DNA of 64,000 nucleotides, taken from positions 1-64,000 of the forward strand of contig NZ_JBDNRK010000003.1 in the NCBI RefSeq assembly GCF_047718555.1, read 5' to 3'. This document shows positions 23,122 to 32,105 of this stretch, piece by piece. Positions within the stretch are counted from its first letter, which is position 1. Each line of letters opens with the position of its first letter. The position numbers and the translations under genes are program-made. Source of the stretch: Clostridium_I sp047718555. Lineage in GTDB: Bacteria; Bacillota; Clostridia; Clostridiales; Clostridiaceae. The notes beneath the pieces were generated by a model. The model made no database searches and had not been told where the DNA came from. It worked only from the letters and a program-made list of their open reading frames with translations.

Positions 23122-23598
23122 ATGGGAGTATTTTTCAGAAAATCTTTTAAAATATCAAAACATACTAGGTTGAATTTATCTAAAAATGGTCTATCTATTT
23201 CAACGGGTGTAAAAGGTGCTAGAATGGGAATAAATTCTAAAGGTAAAGTTTATGTTTCTGGTGGAACTAATAATGTTTATTTCAGAAAAGAACTAAATAG
23301 CAATACTAAAAATGTAAATAATTCTACTTATAATAAAAAACAGATAAAAGCTAATGATAAGTTATTACGAAAAAGAAACGATGAGATAACAAATAAGGCA
23401 GTTTTAAAGTTAATTAAGACTTGTTTAATAGTATTCTTTGTAGCAGCAATAGGTGATGCATTTACATTAAAGAGTACAATATTGCTTTGGATTATAGGAA
23501 TTGTAGATGTGATTGTATGTTTTGGAACACTATTTAGTATAATTAAAAAGTGGTTACAAGCAAATAAAGAAGGTAAAATAATTGGTGAGGATTTATAG
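23122..23598 (+). CDS. DUF4236 protein with C-terminal membrane segments
   Basis: The 158-residue protein begins FFRKSFKISKHTRLNLSKNGLSISTGVKGARMGINSKG, a clear DUF4236 domain (about residues 3-55). A lysine-rich linker and two hydrophobic helices follow (about 100-118 and 122-140). ATG 23122 is preferred: the upstream in-frame GTG overlaps the AGAAGG site. DUF4236 proteins occur in prophages and chromosomes with unknown function, and the membrane tail suggests location at the envelope. Confidence 0.75.
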   Translation: MGVFFRKSFKISKHTRLNLSKNGLSISTGVKGARMGINSKGKVYVSGGTNNVYFRKELNSNTKNVNNSTYNKKQIKANDKLLRKRNDEITNKAVLKLIKTCLIVFFVAAIGDAFTLKSTILLWIIGIVDVIVCFGTLFSIIKKWLQANKEGKIIGEDL

Positions 23599-23649
23599 AA
23601 ATATAAGTCCTTTTTTTATGTCCAAAATTAAAAGGAGAGAAGGAATATT

Positions 23650-23928
23650 ATGAAAAGAAAATTTATGAAGGTTCAAGATATAGAATTAATTAGTGTGAAT
23701 GTTCAATTTACAAGTAACAAAACTAATGAGTTTATAAAATATGGAATAAGTTATACATATAAAGGAGAGCAACATAATTATAATTTTATAACTGTGAAAA
23801 GGGATAATAAATTATATGATTTAGATTATTTAAAGAAATCTATTTATGATAATGTTGTAGAAATCAACGGAAAATTTCTCACTGGATTGGCAGTAGTAGA
23901 TGAAAAGATTTTGAAGGGAGAAATATAG
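23650..23928 (+). CDS. hypothetical protein
   Basis: A 92-residue protein with predicted beta strands (IELISVNVQFTSNKTNEFIKYGISYTYKG...) and no membrane segment. AAAGGAGAGAAGG precedes the ATG. The next gene starts 2 bases after its stop, so the two are coupled. No family recognised. Confidence 0.55.
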   Translation: MKRKFMKVQDIELISVNVQFTSNKTNEFIKYGISYTYKGEQHNYNFITVKRDNKLYDLDYLKKSIYDNVVEINGKFLTGLAVVDEKILKGEI

Positions 23929-23930
23929 AG

Positions 23931-24149
23931 ATGAAAGATATGAATATGGTAGTAGAATTAGATAATAAAATAAAGGAAGAAATGAGTAAAAAATTAGATG
24001 ATTTATTAAAAGAAATGAAAAGACATGAGGTAAAGAGCAGTGAGGACATGTTGGAACGAAATGAAAAAATAATGAGTGTTCTGAACTATGAAACTGAATG
24101 CATTAATAAATTAATTGAATTATATGAAGATAAAATGGGGGATAAATAA
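23931..24149 (+). CDS. small coiled-coil protein
   Basis: The 72-residue, highly charged protein is predicted to be almost wholly helical with heptad spacing (VVELDNKIKEEMSKKLDDLLKEMKRHEVK...). Its GAAGGGAGAAA site lies within the end of the previous gene. It is followed at once by a short membrane peptide. Function unknown. Confidence 0.55.
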   Translation: MKDMNMVVELDNKIKEEMSKKLDDLLKEMKRHEVKSSEDMLERNEKIMSVLNYETECINKLIELYEDKMGDK

Positions 24150-24152
24150 ATT

Positions 24153-24293
24153 ATGGAAACTTTTATTGCAGCTATTATAGGTTGTACTATAGGTACTGTC
24201 TTAGGTAATACTATAGGTACATTAGTATTTAAAAAAATAATATTGAAAATGTTTAAAATTCCTGATGAATATAATAAAGGTATAAATAATTAG
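24153..24293 (+). CDS. 46-residue glycine-rich membrane peptide
   Basis: ATG 24153 lies three bases after the previous stop and follows a GGGGGA site. The peptide has one long hydrophobic stretch with regular glycines and threonines (IIGCTIGTVLGNTIGTLVF), a pattern of helix-packing membrane peptides, then a basic tail. A terminator follows directly. It could be a small phage membrane protein; no family recognised. Confidence 0.55.
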   Translation: METFIAAIIGCTIGTVLGNTIGTLVFKKIILKMFKIPDEYNKGINN

Positions 24294-24330
24294 TGGAGGT
24301 AAAAAATACCCCCACCCTATATATTTTTTT
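24293..24330 (+). terminator. terminator before the packaging module
   Basis: GTGG and GGTA (24293-24301) pair with TACC and CCAC (24307-24315) with one A-C mismatch; TATATATTTTTTT follows. Confidence 0.7.
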
Positions 24331-24408
24331 GAGTGTACTATATAAATAGTATAGTAAATATGTAAACATGTAAAGTGTTTTTGCTTGACAAATGGAGGTG
24401 AAATAAAA

Positions 24409-24819
24409 ATGATAAATGAAAAACAATCTATGGCCATAGACCTTTTGATCGAGGGAATACATAATAAAATAGACATTGCTAAGAGTTGTGGTAAGAGCAG
24501 AACATGGTTATATGATAGTGTTATAAATAATGATGAATGCAAGGCTGAGATGAACAATCGACTACAGGAAATTAAAAATGATGGGTTGTGTCGAATAAAG
24601 TCTAATTTAGGTAGCTATATTAACAATATAATTATGATAGCAAATAGTGCTGAGTCGGATAAAATAAAACTAGATGCTAATGAATACCTTATTAATCGTG
24701 TAATGGGTGGAATTACTACAAAGGTTGAAGATGTTACTGATAACAAAGATAATGATAATATTGATAGTAATAAATTGCAGAATGAGTTTGAAAAATACAA
24801 ATTAAAGAAAGTTGAGTAA
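24409..24819 (+). CDS. probable terminase small subunit
   Basis: The 136-residue protein has an N-terminal helix-turn-helix (KQSMAIDLLIEGIHNKIDIAKSCGKSRTWLYDSVINND), a helical middle (residues about 50-100) and an acidic, asparagine-rich tail. This is the plan of small terminase subunits, which bind the packaging site and recruit the large subunit. ATG 24409 follows GGAGGTG by 8 bases. It stands before the large subunit, as expected, but a recombinase gene interrupts the pair. Confidence 0.65.
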   Translation: MINEKQSMAIDLLIEGIHNKIDIAKSCGKSRTWLYDSVINNDECKAEMNNRLQEIKNDGLCRIKSNLGSYINNIIMIANSAESDKIKLDANEYLINRVMGGITTKVEDVTDNKDNDNIDSNKLQNEFEKYKLKKVE

Positions 24820-24842
24820 TTACATAAAACTTTTCTTTTATT

Positions 24843-24915
24843 GTGAATAACCACCGATTACACTTGAATTTTATATTGGGAAGTTTTATAATAATAATTG
24901 TAGTGAATAACCACC
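24843..24915. repeat. two 13-bp direct repeats before the recombinase gene
   Basis: GTGAATAACCACC occurs at 24843-24855 and 24903-24915, 60 bases apart. The related inverted string GTGGTTATTCC lies in the terminator after the recombinase gene (25577-25587). They could be recombinase binding sites or regulatory repeats. Confidence 0.45.
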
Positions 24916-24968
24916 TATAATATGTATTTTAGGTGGAAAACTATAATTTGTTAAAAAAGGTGAGAGTT

Positions 24969-25541
24969 ATGAGCAATAAGAAAATACCAGAATTTTTAAC
25001 TAAAGAAGAACAAGAACAGTTAATAAATATATTTAATATGAGATATTTTAATAGCCATAGAAATAAAATGATGATACAGTTATTTCTTGCAACAGGATTA
25101 AGGTTATCGGAAATGATTAATTTGAAATGGCAAGATATTAATTTACTTACTGGACAATTAAAGGTAGTAGATGGTAAAGGATCAAAAGATAGAATACTAT
25201 GGCTTGGAGAAAATACCCTACAATTATTACAGGACTGGAAACAAAGACAGGGGGAGCAATTAGGAAAAGTATCCCATGTATTTACAAATAGAACTGGTAG
25301 TGTATTAAAGGATAGAGATGTAAGAGAAATGGTTGTTAATTATGCAGGTAAAGCAGGTATTACAAAGACTATATCACCTCATACACTAAGGCATACATTT
25401 GCTACCGATTTATTAAGAGATACTAAGAATATAAGGTTAGTACAGAAAGCTTTGGGACATAGTGATTTGAGTACAACGATGATATATACACACATTGTAG
25501 ATGATGAGTATGAAGATGCATTGAAGAGTTTTAGAAGATAA
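24969..25541 (+). CDS. core-only tyrosine recombinase (XerD-like)
   Basis: The 190-residue protein is just the catalytic domain of a tyrosine recombinase. All key residues are present: R45 (ATGLRLSE), K73 (GKGSKDR), H138 and R141 (HTLRH), H164 (LGHSD) and Y173 (IYTHI). The usual N-terminal core-binding domain is missing. ATG 24969 follows AAAGGTGAG. It lies between the small and large terminase genes, far from the att sites, so it is unlikely to be the integrase. Roles in dimer resolution or as an inserted mobile gene are possible. Confidence 0.88.
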   Translation: MSNKKIPEFLTKEEQEQLINIFNMRYFNSHRNKMMIQLFLATGLRLSEMINLKWQDINLLTGQLKVVDGKGSKDRILWLGENTLQLLQDWKQRQGEQLGKVSHVFTNRTGSVLKDRDVREMVVNYAGKAGITKTISPHTLRHTFATDLLRDTKNIRLVQKALGHSDLSTTMIYTHIVDDEYEDALKSFRR

Positions 25542-25572
25542 CTAAAGAAATAAATAATAATTATTATTAGTG

Positions 25573-25601
25573 AGATGTGGTTATTCCATGTCTTATTTTT
25601 A
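25573..25601 (+). terminator. terminator after the recombinase gene
   Basis: AGATGTGG (25573-25580) pairs with CCATGTCT (25586-25593), including two G-U pairs, before TATTTTTA. Confidence 0.75.
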
Positions 25602-25653
25602 TTTAACCTAGTATATTAATATATTATACATTACACGATTCGACAAAATAATT

Positions 25654-25694
25654 TGGGGGTGGCTTTCTTTTTCGCAAAAGCCAAGATAACCCCA
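25654..25694. other. bipartite hairpin before the large terminase gene
   Basis: GGGGT (25656-25660) and GGCTTT (25661-25666) pair with AAAGCC (25677-25682) and ACCCC (25689-25693), with an unpaired AAGAT on one side. This G/C-rich dyad directly before terL is a candidate packaging (cos or pac) site or a regulatory stem. Confidence 0.35.
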
Positions 25695-25758
25695 CATTGA
25701 GTCATACAATTTTTTATAATATTTTTTAAACTTGGGATATAAGAAGGGAGGTAATAGA

Positions 25759-27495
25759 TTGATAGATGGTATAAAATTTGATAATGAAGATGAACAAAAC
25801 AGATATCTACTATATAAATACACGGTTAAACAATTAATATCAAGTGGATTTTCACAAGACCAAGCCGAAACTAAAGCACAAGAAATGATATTGTCCCACT
25901 CGAATAACCTATTTGGTGTAAGTTCTTTAGCATCTCAACTTGGAGAAGTATCTATAGAGTTCTTTTGTCTATATTACCTCCAAGATACTTTTCTTCCAAA
26001 GTCAAATAATGCAGCTAGAATACTAGCACCAGTACATTTTCATATTTGGGAGCAATTAGAGGATACATTTTTAAAGGATACTATAGATAAATTAGAATTA
26101 ATAATGCCAAGGGGATGTGCAAAAACAACTGTATGCGATTTTGCTATATCTGTATGGTTACATTGTTATAAAAAATCAATATATACATTGGTTGCAGGTA
26201 AAACAGAACAAGATGCTACGGAGTTTATAGCACAAACTAGACAAGCCTTTGAAGAAAATAAATACATAATAAAATCATTTGGTAAATTAATAGAGCCTAA
26301 AAAATATACAGTAAATAAATTAGAACTTGAATTATCTAATCATACTAAGATACAGGCTATTTCTTCTACATCTTCTATGAGAGGTAAAAAATATTCAGGA
26401 GCAAGACCAAGTTGTATTATTGCTGATGATTATCAATCTAAGAGTGATTGTATAACTGAAGAAGCAAGAGATAAAAAATACAATACATGGATTGAAGACA
26501 GTGGTTACGCAGGAGATAAAGCAGTATATAGAGATGGGGAAAAGATAAAACAAGCTACAAAATTTATTGTACTTGGAACTATTTTACATAGAGATTGTTT
26601 TATGAGTAGACTTTTAAAGAATAAAGACTACAAACATATAGTAAAACGTGTTGTAGACTTCAATGTTGATGAATATTTTCATTTAGGACTATGGGAAGAA
26701 TTTAGAAAACTATACTTTAATGATAAATCTAAAGATAGTGTTTCTGAAGCCAAAGAATTTTACTATCAACATGAAAGTGATATGCAGTATGAGACTATAT
26801 GGCAGGATAAATATGATTGTTTAGATTTAGCTATTGATTATTATAATAATCCTACAGCATTTAAGCAAGAAATGATGAATGATGCTTCTAAGATAGGTGA
26901 TAAGTGGTTTAAATCTAATAGAACTCAATCTTTAGAAGAAATTAAAAGCCATAACTTTATCAAAAATATACTTGTATGTGATCCTGCAAACTCAATATCC
27001 AATAAAGCAGATTTTTCAGCTTTTGCAATAGGCGGATTAGCTGATAATGATTTTATTTATATTAAAAAAGGCGAATTACTTAAAGTAGGTTTTGATGATT
27101 TTTGTAATCGTGTAATTAAGTTACTTAAAGATTTTCCAGAGATTACTCATGTATCTATAGAAAAGAATTTATATATGGGTGCTGATGTATTAAAAATAAA
27201 AGAATTAATATCTAAAGATATTGATTTGATGAATAGGGATATAACATTTATAAACAAAATGCAGAAGAAAAATAAAGATGAAAAAATTTCTACTATTATA
27301 AGTGATGTGAATAATGGAAGAATTATATTTAATCAAGATGATAAAGATTTTATAGAGCAAATAATGGGTTTTTGTGGACAGGAATATTCTGAACACGATG
27401 ATGCACCAGATTCAGTAGCACAATTGACCCTAGATATTAAAGAAATTCAAATAATTGAAAGAGTTACATTTATGGATATACATAAATTATTTTAA
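25759..27495 (+). CDS. terL: terminase large subunit
   Basis: The protein (about 578 residues) is the phage packaging motor. The ATPase domain has Walker A MPRGCAKTT (116-124) and Walker B IIADDY (220-225). The C-terminal nuclease domain begins near ILVCDPANSISNKADFSAFAIG, whose Asp is the usual first metal ligand, and ends with a DDAPDS segment. TTG 25759 is preferred because AAGGGAGG lies 7 bases before it; the frame is open to 25732 but without a site. It is followed by portal and head genes in the standard order. Confidence 0.93.
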   Translation: MIDGIKFDNEDEQNRYLLYKYTVKQLISSGFSQDQAETKAQEMILSHSNNLFGVSSLASQLGEVSIEFFCLYYLQDTFLPKSNNAARILAPVHFHIWEQLEDTFLKDTIDKLELIMPRGCAKTTVCDFAISVWLHCYKKSIYTLVAGKTEQDATEFIAQTRQAFEENKYIIKSFGKLIEPKKYTVNKLELELSNHTKIQAISSTSSMRGKKYSGARPSCIIADDYQSKSDCITEEARDKKYNTWIEDSGYAGDKAVYRDGEKIKQATKFIVLGTILHRDCFMSRLLKNKDYKHIVKRVVDFNVDEYFHLGLWEEFRKLYFNDKSKDSVSEAKEFYYQHESDMQYETIWQDKYDCLDLAIDYYNNPTAFKQEMMNDASKIGDKWFKSNRTQSLEEIKSHNFIKNILVCDPANSISNKADFSAFAIGGLADNDFIYIKKGELLKVGFDDFCNRVIKLLKDFPEITHVSIEKNLYMGADVLKIKELISKDIDLMNRDITFINKMQKKNKDEKISTIISDVNNGRIIFNQDDKDFIEQIMGFCGQEYSEHDDAPDSVAQLTLDIKEIQIIERVTFMDIHKLF

Positions 27496-27513
27496 GAGAG
27501 GTGATAACGATTA

Positions 27514-28962
27514 ATGTTTGATATAGAAGCAAATAGAGAAATATTAAGTAATATGTTTATACGTTTTCAAAGTGTATGGCATATTTATCAAAAGATTTAT
27601 TTTTATTATTTAGGTCTAACAGATACTAATAAGATAATGAACTTTTACCAGGACGGAGTTACAGATAATGCAATGTTTGATAACTATGTCGATGGAACTG
27701 GTTCAGAAAACTATGCTTATATTAATGATAGATATAATCATAAAATAAATACTAATTATATGAAGAAATTCATTAAGGAAGAAGTATCTTATTCAGTAGG
27801 TAATCCTATAACATATACATCTAAGAGTAATAATAGTTCTATACTTAGCGTTATAAATGATAATACTTCCCATTGGGATGAAAAAACTGATGAAAACTTA
27901 GCTAAGAATATGCTTATCTATGGAACAGCATATGAATTATATTATATTGATAAAAATGGCGATGTAAATTCAAAAATTATCAGTCCTCGTCATGGCTATG
28001 CTTATCTTGATGAATTTGGTGATATGATATATTTTCTACATGTATTCCACAAACAATTTGAAAAAAATAATAAAATGCGTATTGATATATATACAGATAG
28101 TGAGATTATTCACTGTGATGAGCAATTCAATGAAATAGCAGAAAGACAAGTACATAGTTTTGGAATAGTTCCAGTTGGAATTGCACAATGTTCGGAGGAA
28201 GGTTGGTTTGATACAATCTATCATGATGTAAAGACATTACAGGATGCATATGAGCAAAATTTAAGTGACATATCGCAGGAAATTACTGAATTTAGAAATG
28301 CTTATTTAGGATTTCAAAATTGTCAAATAAATGATGAAGATTTACCTGAAATGCGTAAAAAAGGAATTATTAATTTTAAAGGTGACGGTAAAGCTGAATG
28401 GATTATAAAGAATATTAATGATATTTTTATACAGAATACTCTTAATACATTGGAGGATAAGATGTATCAAATGGCAGGTCACGTAAACCATAATGTTAAA
28501 GAATCTTCTAATACTTCAAGTCTAGCGATGAAAGCTAAGGTAATGGAATTAACAGAAAAATGTAAATTAAATCAAAAGAGTTTGCAAAATTGTATTAAAA
28601 CTAGACTACAATGTATATTTAATTATTTAAATAGTCTTAAAGGTTCTAATACATATGATGTAAAAGATATAATTATTTCATTTACTGCAAACTTACCACA
28701 AGATGACTTGCTTATGGCACAGGTAGTGGCTCAATTAAAAGGTATTTTATCCAATGAAACTGCATTATCATTATTTAGTTTTGTTAGTGATCCAGTTATG
28801 GAAATGAAAAAAGCACTTAAAGAAAATGAGTCCAGTACAGTAGGTTCAAATTTATTAGACCAAGCAAGAAATATAAATATAATGAATCAAAATCCAGAAA
28901 ACACTAAAATTATGTCTGATAAAAAGGATATGATGGGTGGTGATATAAATGGCAATAAATAA
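27514..28962 (+). CDS. portal protein (SPP1 gp6-like)
   Basis: The 482-residue protein has the length and composition of SPP1-type portals: an N-terminal arm, KKFIKEEVSYSVGNPITY, GTAYELYYIDKNGDVNSKIISP, and a long C-terminal helix region (ETALSLFSFVSDPVMEMKKAL). It forms the dodecameric vertex through which DNA enters and leaves the capsid. AGAGAGGTGAT precedes the ATG. Its end overlaps the next head gene by 14 bases, indicating coupled translation. Confidence 0.92.
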   Translation: MFDIEANREILSNMFIRFQSVWHIYQKIYFYYLGLTDTNKIMNFYQDGVTDNAMFDNYVDGTGSENYAYINDRYNHKINTNYMKKFIKEEVSYSVGNPITYTSKSNNSSILSVINDNTSHWDEKTDENLAKNMLIYGTAYELYYIDKNGDVNSKIISPRHGYAYLDEFGDMIYFLHVFHKQFEKNNKMRIDIYTDSEIIHCDEQFNEIAERQVHSFGIVPVGIAQCSEEGWFDTIYHDVKTLQDAYEQNLSDISQEITEFRNAYLGFQNCQINDEDLPEMRKKGIINFKGDGKAEWIIKNINDIFIQNTLNTLEDKMYQMAGHVNHNVKESSNTSSLAMKAKVMELTEKCKLNQKSLQNCIKTRLQCIFNYLNSLKGSNTYDVKDIIISFTANLPQDDLLMAQVVAQLKGILSNETALSLFSFVSDPVMEMKKALKENESSTVGSNLLDQARNINIMNQNPENTKIMSDKKDMMGGDINGNK

Positions 28963-29851
28963 AAAATATAGGGAAACTATAGAACAAATCAGACTAGATA
29001 GTGAACAATATGCTGACGCACAAATGCAAGGTATATACCAAGACCAAAATAATAAACTTGATGAAGTTCATGCAATGATTGGTTTGATTTATATAAAATA
29101 TGCTATCAAAGGATTATTAAATTTAAGTGGTAATCAAAAAAATACAATACTTAAAGATGTACAAGCAAAACTAACTAAAATAACTAAAGAGTTAGGTAAT
29201 GCTGAAGTAGATAAGATAAGTAAAATACTAGGAGATACTTATAAAGATACATATTATAAGAATTCTTTTATATTTGATAAGCTTGGAATAAGTTCTAATT
29301 TTAGTATTTTAAAAAAAGAATTTATTGCTGTAGAAATAAATCGTGAATATCTGGATGAAACATTTTCAGATAGGATATGGAATAACAAACAAAGTATGAT
29401 GGATAAACTTTATAATCTTATTAAAGATGCTTCCACAGGTGGGACAACAATTGACCAAATAGGGAAGCAGATTAAGGACGCTTTTGCAATTCAAGCATAT
29501 GAATCAAGGCGATTAGTCCGTACTGAAGTTGCTAGAAATGCAGTCGATAGCCAATTACAGGCAGGTAAAAATGCTGGTTGTAAACAGGTTATGTGGTCTG
29601 CAACTTTAGATGATAAAACGGCTGAATATGATGCTTCACTCGATGGTAAAGTATGGGGTATTGATGAAGATCATCCACAACCAGTTTATGATACTCACCC
29701 AAATTGTAGGTGTGTACTTATAAATATTCCATATGAAGGATGGCAACCTTCAAAAAGATTAGATAATGAAACTAGAGAGTTAATAGATTATAAAACTTAT
29801 GATGAATGGCTTAAAGATAAAGGAATAAATGATAACGAGGTTACTGATTAA
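28949..29851 (+). CDS. minor head protein (Mu gpF / SPP1 gp7-like)
   Basis: The 300-residue protein ends in the recognisable head-morphogenesis domain: RRLVRTEVARNAVDSQLQAGKNAG, then TLDDKT, and DTHPNCRC with a zinc-ligand-like cysteine and histidine arrangement. These proteins sit inside the procapsid near the portal and help DNA packaging or ejection. The start overlaps the portal gene. A terminator hairpin covers its stop codon. Confidence 0.9.
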   Translation: MAINKKYRETIEQIRLDSEQYADAQMQGIYQDQNNKLDEVHAMIGLIYIKYAIKGLLNLSGNQKNTILKDVQAKLTKITKELGNAEVDKISKILGDTYKDTYYKNSFIFDKLGISSNFSILKKEFIAVEINREYLDETFSDRIWNNKQSMMDKLYNLIKDASTGGTTIDQIGKQIKDAFAIQAYESRRLVRTEVARNAVDSQLQAGKNAGCKQVMWSATLDDKTAEYDASLDGKVWGIDEDHPQPVYDTHPNCRCVLINIPYEGWQPSKRLDNETRELIDYKTYDEWLKDKGINDNEVTD

Positions 29852-29868
29852 TTCAGTAGCTTTTTTTA
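29840..29868 (+). terminator. terminator overlapping a stop codon
   Basis: GTTACTGA (29840-29847) pairs with TTCAGTAGC (to 29860), followed by T7. It probably gives partial termination between the packaging and capsid genes. Confidence 0.75.
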
Positions 29869-29941
29869 ATTTATAAAATAAAAAATTCAAATGCGTTTCT
29901 AGTGCAATAAGTGTTAGAAGGGCGAAAGGAGAGTTTAAACA

Positions 29942-30520
29942 ATGTCAATAGAAAATTTCGATGAGGTAAAAAATTATTTTGAAACAAACAAAGATAGTGA
30001 GGATGTAAAAAATTTCTTGGGTGGGTTTAGTTCTTTAGACGTATTTAAGGAAAAAGTTAACAGTGATTCTAATTTTAAGAGTTTTATGGATTCAGAAAAG
30101 GATAAACATTCTTCCAAGTCTTTAGAAACATGGAAAACAAATAATCTTCAAAAGCTTATTGATGATGCAGTATCAAAAGCTAATCCACAGGAAACACCTG
30201 AGCAAAAACAGGTTAGAGAATTAAAAGCACAGCTAGATAAGATGCAAAAAGATAGTTTACATAAGGAACTAACTAATAGTGCTTATAAATTAGCAAGTGA
30301 AAAAAAACTTCCTAACGAACTAGTAGATTATTTTGTTGGACAAGATGCTGATTCAACAACCAATAATATCAATAAATTTGCTGAAATTATGGCTTTACAT
30401 GATGAAGCAATAAGAAAAGAATTTGCGAAAGACAATTCTTATACACCACCAGCAGATAAAGGTGGAGACTTAAGTGGTTTAGATAAATTAAGAGAACAAA
30501 TTAGAAACGGATTAAAATAA
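29942..30520 (+). CDS. capsid scaffolding protein (DUF4355-like)
   Basis: The 192-residue, very charged protein is mostly predicted coiled coil (ETPEQKQVRELKAQLDKMQKDSLHKELTNSAYKLASEKKLP) and ends with a basic KLREQIRNGLK tail. This architecture, directly before the major capsid gene, is that of DUF4355 scaffold proteins, which direct shell assembly and then leave. CGAAAGGAGAG precedes the ATG. Confidence 0.85.
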   Translation: MSIENFDEVKNYFETNKDSEDVKNFLGGFSSLDVFKEKVNSDSNFKSFMDSEKDKHSSKSLETWKTNNLQKLIDDAVSKANPQETPEQKQVRELKAQLDKMQKDSLHKELTNSAYKLASEKKLPNELVDYFVGQDADSTTNNINKFAEIMALHDEAIRKEFAKDNSYTPPADKGGDLSGLDKLREQIRNGLK

Positions 30521-30577
30521 GAGGTTCGGGCTACTCGTTAAAAAAGCACTAATAATAAAAAAGGTAGGTAATTATAA

Positions 30578-31516
30578 ATGGCAGTAAACACTTTTCAATA
30601 TGCACAGTTATTTCAACAGGAGTTAGATAGACAAATCGTGGCACAGGCTACAACAGGATGGATGGAAGGAAATACATCTGGTTTAATTTACAATGGTGGT
30701 AATACTATAAAAATTCCAAAAATTGATATGGATGGACTAGGAAATTACGATAGAGCAAATGGATTTGCAGCAGGTTCAGCAAATTTAAGTTATGAAACAA
30801 TGACTTTAACAATGGATAGAAGTAGAACATTTAATCTTGATTCTATGGATGTAAATGAGACAAACTTTGTAGCAAGTGCAAGTAACATAATGGGAGAATT
30901 CCAAAGAACTAAGGTTGTCCCAGAAATAGATGCTTACAGATATAGTAAAATCGCTTCTTTAGCTATAGGAGCAGGTAAAGCTAGTGGTGGTTATACTCCA
31001 GCAGTAGCAGATATTTATACAAAATTAAAGGCTGATATAGCAACAGTACAAGATGTTATTGGATATGAAACTCCATTATGTATTTGTATGTCTATATCAA
31101 CTTTAAATACATTACAATCTTCTACAGAGGTTACTAGATTCGTAGAATTAGGAGCAACTGGTGAAGCATTTGATGGCAATGTTAACACTAAGTTTAGAAC
31201 AATAGATGGTACACCAATAATGCCAGTACCTTCTGCTAGACTTAAAACTGCATATACTTTCAATGATGGTATTACAGCAGGACAAGAAGCAGGTGGATTT
31301 GTACCAGCAGGAACAGCAAAGACAATAAACTGGATTATATGTGCTCAAAATGCACCTATAGCGGTTTCAAAAACTGATAATATTAGAATATTCTCACCTC
31401 AACAAAATATTAATGCAGATGCATACAAGCTTGATTACAGAAAATATCATGATTTATGGATTCCTGACAATAAGTTAGCATCTGTATTTGTAAACTGCAA
31501 GGAAGCATTAGCATAA
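30578..31516 (+). CDS. major capsid protein
   Basis: The 312-residue protein starts NTFQYAQLFQQELDRQIVAQATTGWME and contains GGNTIKIPKIDMDGLGNYDRANGF and DRSRTFNLDSMDVNETNF, typical of Firmicute siphovirus major capsid proteins with the HK97-type fold. Codon usage is biased toward favourable A/T-ending codons, and the AAAAAGGTAGGT site precedes the ATG, fitting high expression. It follows the scaffold gene and precedes the connector genes. Confidence 0.92.
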   Translation: MAVNTFQYAQLFQQELDRQIVAQATTGWMEGNTSGLIYNGGNTIKIPKIDMDGLGNYDRANGFAAGSANLSYETMTLTMDRSRTFNLDSMDVNETNFVASASNIMGEFQRTKVVPEIDAYRYSKIASLAIGAGKASGGYTPAVADIYTKLKADIATVQDVIGYETPLCICMSISTLNTLQSSTEVTRFVELGATGEAFDGNVNTKFRTIDGTPIMPVPSARLKTAYTFNDGITAGQEAGGFVPAGTAKTINWIICAQNAPIAVSKTDNIRIFSPQQNINADAYKLDYRKYHDLWIPDNKLASVFVNCKEALA

Positions 31517-31518
31517 TA

Positions 31519-31674
31519 ATGTTTACTTTACAGCACATAAATGTGGTTAGGATAGTAGCCACTGAAAAAGAAAAATTAGAATTATTACATAAGGGCTTTA
31601 AAGAAATTGTTGAGGAAGCTGAAGTAATTGAAAGTAAAGTAGAAAATAAAATAACTAAGGGTAAGACTAAATAG
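31519..31674 (+). CDS. small protein coupled to the capsid gene
   Basis: ATG 31519 lies two bases after the capsid stop, and the ORF runs 51 codons (MFTLQHINVVRIVATEKEKLELLHKGF...). It has a basic N-terminal strand and a Lys/Glu-rich helical tail. It lacks its own ribosome binding site and probably depends on re-initiation after the capsid gene. Small proteins in this position are common in siphoviruses of Firmicutes. A terminator overlaps its end. Confidence 0.6.
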   Translation: MFTLQHINVVRIVATEKEKLELLHKGFKEIVEEAEVIESKVENKITKGKTK

Positions 31675-31687
31675 TCTACCCTTTTCT
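31659..31687 (+). terminator. terminator in the head operon
   Basis: GGGT and AGACT (31659-31668) pair with AGTCT and ACCC (31673-31681) around AAAT, with one bulged A and a TTTT tail. Confidence 0.7.
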
Positions 31688-31706
31688 AATCAAGGGGGTA
31701 AGACTA

Positions 31707-32105
31707 ATGTCAGTAGATATTTTATCAGACTGTAAAACATTATTAAATATTAATGATACGGATATTTCAAAAAATTCAATTATTAATATTTACATAAGAA
31801 GAGCAGTACCACTCATACAAAATTATTTGCAATTAAGGGCTACGGACTTAGTAGTAACTAATTTTGATGGTACAACAACAACTACTCCACCAGTAGATGT
31901 TCAAGCAACATATCCTGATGCAATTATAGAATATGTAATTGAACAATATAAGAGACGTGGAAATATAGGAATGAAACAATTTTCAGAGGGTTCAAGGTCT
32001 GGAACATATGATAATTCATTGTCGGATGCAGTAAAGGCATTATTACCACAGCCTTATGTTAGATTACAGTCTAGTGGAAGAGAAGGTTATGATTATGGTT
32101 ATTAA
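31707..32105 (+). CDS. head-tail connector protein (gp6-like)
   Basis: The 132-residue protein is largely helical (DILSDCKTLLNINDTDISKNSIINIYIRRAVPLIQNYL, then YPDAIIEYVIEQYKRRGNIGMKQFSEGSRSGTYD). This pattern matches phage gp6-like connectors that join the portal to the tail. GGGGG precedes the ATG. The next gene starts inside its last codons. Confidence 0.85.
   Translation: MSVDILSDCKTLLNINDTDISKNSIINIYIRRAVPLIQNYLQLRATDLVVTNFDGTTTTTPPVDVQATYPDAIIEYVIEQYKRRGNIGMKQFSEGSRSGTYDNSLSDAVKALLPQPYVRLQSSGREGYDYGY

Noticed and set aside
24843..25601. Recombinase gene as an insertion sequence
   Set aside because: No terminal inverted repeats with target duplication flank it; the related downstream string is part of a terminator stem.
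31015..31348. Reverse-strand frames inside the major capsid gene
   Set aside because: They have no ribosome binding site and are fully overlapped by the capsid gene.
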